Positions 21,299 through 30,292 of a DNA stretch of 64,000 nt are shown here, in pieces. Made by a program: the position numbers and the translations under genes. Origin of the DNA: Staphylotrichum longicolle. Its lineage: Eukaryota; Ascomycota; Sordariomycetes; Sordariales; Chaetomiaceae. The notes beneath the pieces were generated by a model. That model had not been told where the DNA came from. It did not search any database and saw only the letters and a list, made by a program, of their open reading frames with translations. Location of the stretch: positions 10,850,001-10,914,000 of the forward strand of contig JAHCVI010000001.1 in assembly GCA_019096155.1 (NCBI GenBank). The letters are read 5' to 3'. The first letter of the stretch is position 1, and each line of letters begins with the position of its first letter.

Positions 21299-22687
21299 TC
21301 AAGGCGGAGGGGGCTCCGTGAGCGGCGAGAGAATCTCGCAGCCCGGCTCCACGTCCGACCCGTCGCCCGACGATATGTAGAGTAACATGTTGCAGGACAG
21401 AATGTTGTTTCTGCCGCCGCTTAACTCGAGACTGAGAATGTTGGTCGTCGGGTCAATGCAGCCCTTGACCCGCTCAAACACGGGCGCCTGGGCTTCGACA
21501 GTCGCCTGGTCGCCCGTGAAGATCTGCTGAGTTGCGCCGGGCGGATCGCCTGCAAGAATGGCAAACAAAACCGTGTCGGGAGCGTACTCTGGGGCTCGCT
21601 CGATGAAGCCATTGCTGTCCAGGATAAAGGTGGTGACTGCGACGCTGCCCGGCTCGTCCTCCCCGACGCCCCCGAACTGGGCCTAGAGCGCGATGCCGCC
21701 GGGGTCGAGCAAGAACGTCTCGCCGCCATTGACATTGGCCGTCACGCGGAAGGGAGACTCTGTGGCCTTGCAGAGCCGGGTGGAGGTGACGGTGGGAGTG
21801 ACTGTCGTCGAGACGACGACGGTCGAGGCCGCGGTGACGGTCTGGGTGATGGTGGTGCTGGCGATGACCTCGATGACCGCAGTGAAGGTGGCCGAGGTCG
21901 TTGCGGTCGCGGGGACGGTGTTGGTCGTGGTGGTGGTGAGGGTCGACACCGTCGTGGTGATGGCATTGGAGGCGGTCACGGTGACGGTTGTGGTGGTCGG
22001 CTTCTTCGTGACGGTGATGGGATGAATGCCAAAGCACTTGCAGGCGTCGACGTAGTGGTTCCAGTCCTGGCATGCGGGCCAGGCGTAGTCAGGGATACCC
22101 CACGGGTTGTTGCCGCGGGCCACCACTTCCACGTCGGTATCGGGGGCCACCGACCTGCCCTCCAGAACCGCGCCGCCATACACGGTCGTGGTAGTGGTGA
22201 TGCCGGGCGCGGTCACGACATTGGTCGAAGTAGTGAGGAACGTTGTCGTCTGCAGGACTGTGTTGGTAGCCGTGGACGCCGTGGTGGTCGTGGACTCGGT
22301 GAACAAGACTGTCGTGGTCGCCACAGTTGCTGTGGTCGACGTCGTGACGGTGACCGTATCGACGGCGCTGACGACTGCCGTAATGGTCTTGGTCTGGGTG
22401 CTATGTTTGGCAGAAGCGTGAACATGAAGCTTCGCGTCTCATAGGGGCCGAGGCCTTACACTGCAGGCGGCGTCACAGTGACGACCAGGTTGCCCAAGCA
22501 ATCGAGCAATCCTCCAACAACACCGAGCGCTATATTCAAACATGTCAGTCCAGCTCTCCGCTCTCTTGGGGGCCGAAGAAAAGAACTTACCTCCCCAGCA
22601 CGGGTTGGTGCGAAGACAGAAGAAGAGGGCATTGGCAGACTGCGCAAGGGCAATGCCCCAGAGGACAAGGAATCCGAGACTCTTCAT
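21299..22687 (-). CDS. Secreted Thr-rich protein, interrupted by an in-frame TAG
   Basis: Exons 22591-22687, 22460-22529 and 21299-22400 (or ending at the stop at 21683). Seen: signal peptide MKSLGFLVLWGIALAQSANA, a short Cys-containing region, a long Thr/Val-rich stalk broken by a Cys-containing segment (WPACQDWNHYVDACKCFGI), and then a globular part beginning FRVTANVNGGETFLLDPGG. The reading frame stops at TAG 21683-21685 but stays open in the same frame for another 127 codons, which continue the globular fold (FILDSNGFIERAPEY, then a Cys pair) to 21299. Without the stop the protein would be 422 residues; with it, 294. A CAG-to-TAG change is the simplest reading. Function unknown; architecture suggests a surface or wall glycoprotein. 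Confidence 0.65.
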
Positions 22688-22774
22688 GGTTGCTCCCGAG
22701 GTTCTCTCTGAAGCTGAGATGGAGAGGATGGGGATTCTGGGGATCGAGAGTTTGTTTCTTGTGCGACTCTCCCC

Positions 22775-22782
22775 CTATTTAT
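22775..22782 (-). promoter_or_regulatory. TATA-like element of the secreted Thr-rich gene
   Basis: ATAAATAG on the minus strand about 90 bp upstream of the start at 22687. Confidence 0.45.
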
Positions 22783-23612
22783 CCTTTTCCTAGAGGATCT
22801 CATCATTCTCATGCTGCGATAGCCTCGATGAGCAGGAGCACTCAGTCCCGATACTTGGCATGTTGTTTTCACAGACAGACACCCTATGTTCAACTTCATC
22901 GGTGGATTCTTTTGTGGTGTATGACCAAGTGTAGTCAGTTAGCTTGAGTCTCTTGACCTATCAGTGAAGGTGTTAGCCAATATTTTCAAAAACGGGCTTG
23001 AAGGATCGCAGCTAGATCAATCACTCTTCTTTAACCCACGGTTTGAATCAGATGTGCAGCTCAAGATCGGATGTGTAATACAAGATTCGGCAGAGAGATT
23101 CACGGATGGAGGTGCCGTCCATTCGAGCTTTGCCCTCGATCACTGCATCCTTCACACGTCCATGTGCTCACTTCAGGTTGTAGACATACAGAGCCAAGAC
23201 ATATCTGAGACCACTAGTCACAATCCTGCCCTATGCTAACTGTATGCCAAGTTGCTGACAGGATGCAGATCACTGCCAAAACAAGTAATTTCTCAACTCA
23301 AGGCCAGCCGATGACTCCCCTATGATGGCTGACTTGACTCCTGAATGGCGATGAAATGGGCTCTTGTCGGATGCCAATTCTACTCATGCACGATGGCCAG
23401 CTTTGTGCAGAATCTGGAGCAGAGCCTCCTCTTTGGAAGCTCTCGGAAACAAAGATCCGTGGTGGTCCTCCAGTTCAGGACCACGGCCTCGCGCCTGTGC
23501 AATTCATGGCTCTAGCCTCGATCATGTTAGTGAAGTGGTGTGTCTTGAGAATGTCGTGGCTGAAAGTACTAGTACAGAATGTGGGTTGTTCCGCCAAGCA
23601 GGCTGGGCCATC
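22783..23612. other. Intergenic
   Basis: Upstream sequence of the Thr-rich gene and the 3' flank of the CCCH gene. No feature recognised. Confidence 0.45.
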
Positions 23613-25379
23613 TCACACATCGACCAACTTCCCAACCGGCTGAGCAGTGACCCTTTGAGCCGTTCCAACCGTCTCCGGCGCACCTCCAGTATTCCCTTCC
23701 TCCGCTCCTTTCTCCTGACCCGCGCCAGCCGTCCCGATCTGCCTCTGCCCAACCACATCACCGGCGCCAACCCCCGAAGGAGACGCAGCAGCAACACCAC
23801 CACCACCAGCGGCAGGAGCAGCGGCGGCAGCAGCAGCAGCAGCCGCAGCACTCGCCATCTCCGCCCTCGCAGCCCTCAGCAATCCCTCCTTCTCAGCATT
23901 CACCCCCCTGGCCTTCTCCATGGGGTTGTTGTTGGCCTCCCTCCTCCGACCCCTCACATTCGCATTCGCATTCGCATTCCCGTTCCCCATCCCGAGCCCC
24001 AGCTCCCTCAGCAGCGCCCTCACAACTTTCCTGCTGCTGGCCGCCCTTCCTCCCCCTCCACCACCACTGGACGGGAAGGCTGCCATGACGGCCGCAGCGT
24101 GCGGCGACAGCACCCCCATCCGCCGCATCACGCCGGCTCGCACGTCCCTCGGATCGAACGCACCACGACCGCCACCGCCATCACCACTGCCGCCACTATC
24201 ACCGGCATGGCCCAGCCCGACCCCACAAGCGCCGACCGCGGATCCTGCAGCGGCAGCAGGCTGACCACCACCATCCGCGCCGCCGACGCCGATGTTGGCA
24301 GCACCCGACCCGATCTCCTTGGCACCGCGCCCGCGCGCGTCTGACTGTGCCTGCGACAGGAGGCGCGACGGGGCATGACAAAGAGAATGGGAAAGAGGAT
24401 CAAGCCGCTGATGATGATGATGGCGGTGATGACGATGAGAAGGATGAGAATGCTGGTGAGCATGAAGATGATGATGATGCGGACCTCCATTCCCCATCCC
24501 CATCCCCATCCCCATCCCCGTCCCGAGCCCGAGCCCAGCCGCCGTGGCCACCCACCAAGCCGGGATCTCGCGCAGCCCGACCTCGGCGAGCTCGGCGGGC
24601 GTGGTGGGCATGGCGTGCAGGTGACGGCAGTGCAGGCCCCATTTGCAGGTGCCGTGGTGGCACCAATGGCGGCAGTACTCTGTCTCTGGGGCAGTCGGGG
24701 GGCGGGGGGCGGTAGGACTGGTTGTGGTTGTGGTTGTGGGTGTTGTGGCGAGTCTGTTAGCAAGGGTGTTGGGAGTGGTGATGTTGCTGGTGGTTGTTGG
24801 AAGGATCGTTGATGCAGGGGGTCGTTGTTGTTGTTGCTGTCGTCCTTGTTCTTGGGCATTGGGCTGTGGCTGTGGCTGCTGGGGATTGTGGATCGAGTTG
24901 CCGATCCCCCGTGGGCGTTTGGTAATGACGGCCTCGTTCCAGTGGTCTCTCATCCGATCGGCAGGATGGGAGGCTGGTGGGATGGCCGCCGTCGCGGGTC
25001 CCGGCGTGTGCGTCGCAGAGGGGGGAGTCACGGCAGCAAGTGAGCGAGGGCCGATCTGAGGAGGGGCAGCAGCGGCAACTTGCCCCTGGGTCCCTATGCT
25101 CTTGACCACGGATGTCTGTGAGCCAGCCATAAGAGTCGCGTTGTGGGTGATCTTGACGTCGTACGAGACCGTGCTCTTGCTGGCGGTGCCCAGGTTGCAG
25201 AGGCCGATGGTCTGCTCTACCTCGAGCTGGCGAGGGACGCCGACGATGTCGAGCCACTCGGGCAGCTCATCAATTGCAACCAGCGGCACAATCGGCCCCG
25301 GCATGGTGTGGACTGTGCCGTCGGCAGAGGTCCGTTTGGTGTCGGGCCTGACAATGAAGAAACGAGGCGGGGTGGCCAT
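23613..25379 (-). CDS. CCCH zinc-finger protein with low-complexity tails
   Basis: Single open frame, 588 residues. Residues 1-80 form a conserved-looking N-terminal block (FFIVRPDTKRTSADG, PLVAIDELPEWLDIVGVPR). One CCCH finger follows a Gln/Pro/Thr-rich linker: C236-X8-C245-X5-C251-X3-H255 within EYCRHWCHHGTCKWGLHCRH. After it come a GMGMG run, a His-rich stretch, Gly-rich segments, a NANANAN run and an Ala run, all encoded by short DNA repeats. CCCH fingers of this spacing usually bind RNA; here the single finger and the N-terminal block suggest a regulatory RNA-binding protein, which is inference. The start at 25379 is the first ATG that begins the conserved block; upstream in-frame codons look like leader. 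Confidence 0.75.
   Translation of the reverse strand: MATPPRFFIVRPDTKRTSADGTVHTMPGPIVPLVAIDELPEWLDIVGVPRQLEVEQTIGLCNLGTASKSTVSYDVKITHNATLMAGSQTSVVKSIGTQGQVAAAAPPQIGPRSLAAVTPPSATHTPGPATAAIPPASHPADRMRDHWNEAVITKRPRGIGNSIHNPQQPQPQPNAQEQGRQQQQQRPPASTILPTTTSNITTPNTLANRLATTPTTTTTTSPTAPRPPTAPETEYCRHWCHHGTCKWGLHCRHLHAMPTTPAELAEVGLREIPAWWVATAAGLGLGTGMGMGMGMGNGGPHHHHLHAHQHSHPSHRHHRHHHHQRLDPLSHSLCHAPSRLLSQAQSDARGRGAKEIGSGAANIGVGGADGGGQPAAAAGSAVGACGVGLGHAGDSGGSGDGGGGRGAFDPRDVRAGVMRRMGVLSPHAAAVMAAFPSSGGGGGGRAASSRKVVRALLRELGLGMGNGNANANANVRGRRREANNNPMEKARGVNAEKEGLLRAARAEMASAAAAAAAAAAAPAAGGGGVAAASPSGVGAGDVVGQRQIGTAGAGQEKGAEEGNTGGAPETVGTAQRVTAQPVGKLVDV
23955..23985. repeat. Hexanucleotide repeat encoding Asn-Ala
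   Basis: Tandem CATTCG-type units within the CCCH gene, translated as repeated Asn-Ala on the minus strand. Confidence 0.75.
24490..24523. repeat. Hexanucleotide (CCCCAT)n repeat encoding Gly-Met
   Basis: About five tandem CCCCAT units in frame within the CCCH gene, giving alternating Gly and Met on the minus strand. Likely length-variable between strains. Confidence 0.85.
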
Positions 25380-25633
25380 GGTGAGATCAAAGGGGGGAGG
25401 TAGTTGAGATGAACAGAGCGTATGGGAAGAGATGCTCCGGCCTTGGATGCGAGGAATGAAGAGCAAGATTAATACCCCGATGGATGAGCTGGCGACAAGC
25501 TTGCCGTCAGCTGCTATCCGCACTCTGACTCCAATCGACAAACACCACGGTTTCTCCCAAGCAATGACACAAGCAAGCACCCGGCCTGCAGGAGCAAACG
25601 CCGTTGGATTGCTCTTCTCAGACCCCAAGCTGC

Positions 25634-27543
25634 CTACCGCCTCTCCACCCTGATCTTCGCCTCCAGCCCATCAACACAATACCCAAACTGCCTCGGCCCA
25701 TCCTTCAACTCAACCTCGCGCTTCACCCACCTGCCCCCCTTCCTCTCCAGCCCCGACACTTCCTCTTCGTCCAGCTCGCCCTTCTCCTCCCGCCTCTCCC
25801 ACTCGGCCTCCAACTCCTCCTCCTCCACCTCCCCCTCCACCTCATCAAACCCGCCCACGGGATCCCACTCCCCCGTCTCCCACACCAGCCGCACCCCCAT
25901 GGGCGGCAGCCCAAACAGCCTCCCCACCACCCCCTTCACGGCATAGATATCAAACGACTTGGGCACCTGCACCCTCTCCGTCACCCACCCTTTGTCCCCA
26001 TCATCAACAAACACAAACTCCACCCCGACCAGCCGCGCCTCCAAGACGTTCGGATCCACGGCGCCGCGCCGCACGACGGCCGGCTCGCCGTACGCGGCGC
26101 ACAGCTCGGCCCAGCGCGCGTGGCCGGCCAGCACGGCGGCCTCGTCGGCCTCGGGCACGGCGGCCAGCTGGCGGGCGACGCGCGAGAGGTAGAACATCTC
26201 GGCGTCGGCGCGGTCGGACGGGGTGACGGCGCTGAAGTTGAGGGTCTTGAGGTTGGGGAGGCGGGCGAGGGTGAGCATGTAGGCTTCGTCAGTCTTTGAG
26301 ACGCCGCCGGTCTTTTGGGGTTCTGCGGTGGTGGCGGTGGTGGCGGTGGTGGTATTGTCGAGGTCCGGGTCCGAGTAGAGCGGGTTGTGGGTGAGGCGGA
26401 GGGAGGCGAGGGCCGGGAAGGAGGCCGGGAGGGCGTCGATGAAGGACCAAGCTGTGATGGCGTTGTAGGAGAGGTCGAGGTAGTGCAGGTTGGGGCCGAA
26501 CAAGGGGGGCGAGGAGGTGGCCGGGGAGATGGTAGAGATGCGATTGCCCTTGAGGAGGAGGTTGCGGAGGGTGGTAATGGAGGAGAGAGGGGTGAGGGCG
26601 GAGAGGGAGGTGAATTCGTTGTATTCGAGGTGAATGGAGACGAGGGTAGTCGTGAAAGGGGCGGGCGGGATGGGGGTGAGAGCCGAAAACTGGTTGGAGC
26701 CGGCGTGGAGGGTGGTCAGGGACGGGAACTTGGCGGCGATGTGGCAGATCTCGTTCCACTCGAGGAGAGTGTCCTCCAGGGCGAGTTCCGTGATGCCGTC
26801 GAACGCATTACCGGCTTTCTCCAAGACTTCGTCTTTCAGAACGTGTTGAAACCGGTTTCCGCTGGCAATTAGAAGTCAGCATGGGTACTGCTGGATTGGG
26901 AGAGACGAGCATACTTCACCCGGAGGCTGCGCAAGAGTTTGAGCTCAGAGCAGATCTCCACAACAGGCCCAAACCGCTCAAACAAATTCCTGCTCAGGTC
27001 CAACTCTCTGATCTTTGGGCACACCTGACCGATGGTGTTTGCATCCTCGGGGCGCGAGGAGCAGGCGACCTGGACGCCGTCGAGGATGACATACTGCAGC
27101 TCGTCCAGCTGGGCCTGCTTGCGGCGGATCTTCTCAAAGCCCACCTCCTCGGCGACCTTGCCCGAGAAACGAATCTGCCTGGGCGGGTTCTGGTCCTCCG
27201 TCGGGTCGCCGGCATACTTGAGGTGGAGGGCAGAGAGGAAGGACTGGGGCGCGTCAGTCGCCCGCGTGGGGCGGATGAAGGATGCGGCGGTCGAAGACTT
27301 GGATTTGCCTGAAGGAGTATTAAAAATCGCTTTCTTCAAGGAAAAAGGGGTCGAGATATGGTGTTGGGTACATGAAAAGTAGCGGACGCCCTTGTGGTGT
27401 CCGTCGTGTTTACCCCGTGAGGGGTCGTCCCATTCGACGCCGAGCCATGAACCCGATGCACCCTCCACCTCTCCGATGTATCTCACGGTGCACAGCGCGC
27501 CGTCATAGGAGCGTCGTTGGCCGATTTCAGCAGGAGCCGTCAT
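25634..27543 (-). CDS. Tubulin-folding cofactor E (TBCE/Pac2)
   Basis: Chaperone that acts on alpha-tubulin during tubulin heterodimer assembly. Exons 27372-27543, 26915-27308 and 25634-26861 give 597 residues. CAP-Gly domain at about residues 8-70 with the GKHDG signature (44-48) completed across intron 1 (YFSC/KSKSSTAASF). Leucine-rich repeats follow from about residue 135 (IRELDLSRNLFERFG, LRSLRV/NGNRF across intron 2). A ubiquitin-like C-terminus has the VRLVWETGEWDPVGG pattern and ends GYCVDGLEAKIRVERR. Intron 1 (63 bp) is a multiple of three and reads through, but removing it restores the family sequence. Intron 2 uses GTATGC, chosen over a nearby GTGAAG because it yields VNGNRF. Confidence 0.93.
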
Positions 27544-27833
27544 TTTGAAGCTGAAAGTGAATCAGATGGGGTTTTTGGCCCCGCCAGTCCGCCGCAACTC
27601 GATTTTTCAGTGTGCTCAGTTGAAAAAGTCAAAATGTGTTCAGGCAGCAGGATCTCTTTGCAGTCTCTCTTTCGCACTCCATGCCTGATTACGGCAACAC
27701 AACCACAAGCAACTTACCTAGCACCAAAAGCAAACAAAACAACACGAAACACATTCTCACAAAGTGATGGGGCAGATGATGAAAATCGAATGTAACATTA
27801 TTTTTACAGCACAGCCCAATCAAACACAAACGC

Positions 27834-28872
27834 TTAGAGCTTGCCCTTGGGGGCGTCGTCGCACTTCATGAGGGCGCGGCCGTTGCTCAGGCACACCTTG
27901 CCGCCGGCGACCTTGACCTCGAACCGCACCTCCTCCCACCCGTCCTCCTTCTTGCCCGTCCGCCACGCCGACGTCACCAGCTTGTCGCCGGGCCGGACGG
28001 GGCTGGCGAACCGCGCCTGGTACTCCTTGAGGTTCGCCGGGTTGCTGGCGCCGAGGTGCTGCAGCAGGCCGTGCGCCGCCCAGTTCCACGAGTACAGGCC
28101 GTGGATGATGATGCCGCCGAAGCCCATCTTCTTGCCGGGCTCCGGGTGCGCGTGCAGCGGGTTGTAGTCGCCGTTGAGCCGGTACAGCAGCGACGTCTCG
28201 GCCGTCGTCTGGTGCTCGAACACGACGTCGGGCTTGCGGTCCTTGGGCGCCGGGAAGTTGACCGTCGCGGGGCCCTTGGGGCCGCCCCAGTTGCCCTGCG
28301 CCACGTAGAAGGACGACGAGATGACGCGCGTGTACACGTCGCCCGACGACGCCTCGACCAGGTCCGTCTGCGTCTCCACGACGGTGCCCGGGCGGCCCTT
28401 GTCGTACACGCCGAGCACCTTGGTGCGGATCTCAAACTTCTTGCCCGCCGACGTCGGCGGCAGGGGCTTGAAGTTCTGGAGCAGCCGCTGGCCGTCGACC
28501 ACGCGGGTCGAGTCGAAGACGGGCACGCCGGGGATGGCGACGGCCTTCTGCGCGGCGTAGAAGTCGACTACGTCGTTGGTTGTGCCCTTGAAGGCTGCGT
28601 GCTGTGTTAGTGCATGCTGTCTTGCCCCCTCGAAGCCCAGAGAAACATACTGAGGATGATGGGGTAGGTGGGGAAGACGGAGAAGTTGGGGTCGAGCTCC
28701 TGAGAGAGGGTCAGCGTGTGGTCAAACATTGCCGGGCTCAAGAGCGGCATACGTAGAGGAAGTGAAGCTCCTCGCTGGTGGCGCCAATCGAGTTGGCAAA
28801 CAGGAGGGCATCCCGCTTGGTCCAGGAGACCTCCTGGGGGGGATACTCGAAACCAACGCCGGGACCGGACAT
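27834..28872 (-). CDS. MaoC-type (hydratase 2) enoyl-CoA hydratase
   Basis: Predicted (R)-specific 2-enoyl-CoA hydratase with a double hot-dog fold. Exons 28753-28872, 28651-28699 and 27834-28594 give 309 residues. Seen: N-terminal half with EVSWTKRDALLFANSIGA and ELDPNFSVFPTYPIIL; C-terminal half with the hydratase-2 signature YRLNGDYNPLHAHPE, in which Asp and His are the catalytic pair, followed by GGIIIHGLYSWNWAAHG. This corresponds to the stand-alone hydratase domain of the peroxisomal multifunctional beta-oxidation enzyme Fox2. The C-terminus is KGKL, which is at best PTS1-like, so peroxisomal location is uncertain. All three joins close the frame. Confidence 0.9.
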
Positions 28873-28978
28873 GTTGATGTGTTGATGTGGATAGAAGGAA
28901 GGGAGGAGGTATGTGAGCGGTTGGAAGGTTTGACAATTGGTTTCTTGACGATGCCCCGGGCACCTGCAACGTCGGTCC

Positions 28979-28988
28979 GTATATATAC
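28979..28988 (-). promoter_or_regulatory. TATA box of the hydratase gene
   Basis: Palindromic GTATATATAC about 107 bp upstream of the start codon at 28872. Confidence 0.6.
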
Positions 28989-29719
28989 TTTGACAGCTTC
29001 CCCCCTTCACCACAAGCTGCCCGCCAAGGTTCCCGGCTGCACAATTGCGGGGAGACATCCGACACAGATGCCGCCTGCCGAGGTCCAAAAATTGTGGAGA
29101 GCTGCTGGGGCAAGCCTGGGCTAGCGCACCCCGGAGGATAGGACTGCAAGGGTCTCCTGTCTTGGCCCGCTGCGTCCGTGTCTTAGCCTGTGGTTTTCCA
29201 CGCTGCCTGCCGTCAGCGACACATGACAGCGGGTCAACGTTTGTCGCTGGCTGCTGGCTGGCCAACAGGGGGAAAACCCTAACCCCCGAATGCGAGTCTG
29301 ACGGCTCTCTCTCTCATCACCACCTACTAACGGCTCAGAGCTTTGTCGAAGGGCCTTGAGCTGCTTCGTGGCTTTTTCACAATCGAATAAAGACCGACAG
29401 ACAAACGGATTGACCCAAAAGTCAAGAGACAACTAGGTATGGCAGCCTCAGAAGTCGAGGAGCCGTAAACGGACGAAGGTTGCATTCGGTCTGTAAGACA
29501 CCACATTAATCTTTTTCTCCTCCTTCTGCTCCAGAGTAGCGGGAATCAACTGCAACCACCATCTCTCATTCCATGCATACAGCCTCCTCCAACCAGATAT
29601 CCCCCCCCTCCCCCCCAGCAACAAAGTCCCAAAACAAATCAACAACAAACCCCCTCCCCTCCCTTCCCCCTCCTCAACAACCTCCCCACCGGCGTAGGCG
29701 ACGCCTCCATTTCCCTCCT
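28989..29719. other. Intergenic, upstream of the hydratase gene
   Basis: No credible gene. A telomere-like AACCCTAACCCCC lies at 29275-29287, and C-rich tracts at 29600-29745. Confidence 0.45.
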
Positions 29720-30274
29720 CTACAACCCTCCCCCCCCGGCCGGCGGCATCCTCAGAACAAACACGGGCCCCCTCTTCCGTTTCTTCCCACCCTTGCTGCT
29801 CTTCTTTCCCCCATTATCATTAGCAAGGGTCACATCATCATCATCGTCGTCGTCATTGTCGTCGTCATCAAAAATATCAATCGAGAGCCGGTCCATGCCG
29901 AGAACGAACCCGTTGTCGGGGAGACAGGAGTGGAACCACGGTGAAGGGGATGGCCTGTGCCATCCCACGGAAGGGTTGGGTGTTTTGGTGGTGTGAGTGG
30001 TCCTGGCGGTGGGTTTCCGGCTGGGGAGGTTCGTTGGCCGGCAACGGGCGGGCGGCAGAATTTGCCGGGGCGGGATGGGTGTTTCGGGAGAGCAAAATGC
30101 CCAGTCGTACCTGTCGCAACTGGGAGAGGAACGCTCCGGGTCGGGGATGGGCTGGTCGGGGTTGAATGGTGGTGTTTTGACAAGTTCTGACGCTGGAGAG
30201 CTGTGAGCGGGCGGAAAGCTGGTCTTGCTCTTGGCTGGTGTGGGCGGGGTGTTGCTCTCCTCAACTTCCGTCAT
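29720..30274 (-). CDS. In-frame ORF downstream of the 30.3 kb gene (possible extension or separate gene)
   Basis: 184 codons from an ATG at 30274, in the same frame as the gene ending at 30293 and separated from it only by TAG and five codons. It is Pro/Ser/Thr-rich, then has an acidic run of Asp (after GMDRLSIDIF) and a basic cluster GGKKRKRGP. Composition looks coding, but no domain is recognised. It may be a readthrough or nonsense-separated extension, an independent gene, or chance open sequence in a 3' UTR. Confidence 0.3.
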   Translation of the reverse strand: MTEVEESNTPPTPAKSKTSFPPAHSSPASELVKTPPFNPDQPIPDPERSSPSCDRYDWAFCSPETPIPPRQILPPARCRPTNLPSRKPTARTTHTTKTPNPSVGWHRPSPSPWFHSCLPDNGFVLGMDRLSIDIFDDDDNDDDDDDDVTLANDNGGKKSSKGGKKRKRGPVFVLRMPPAGGGGL

Positions 30275-30292
30275 GTTGGCAGGCAGCGGTTG

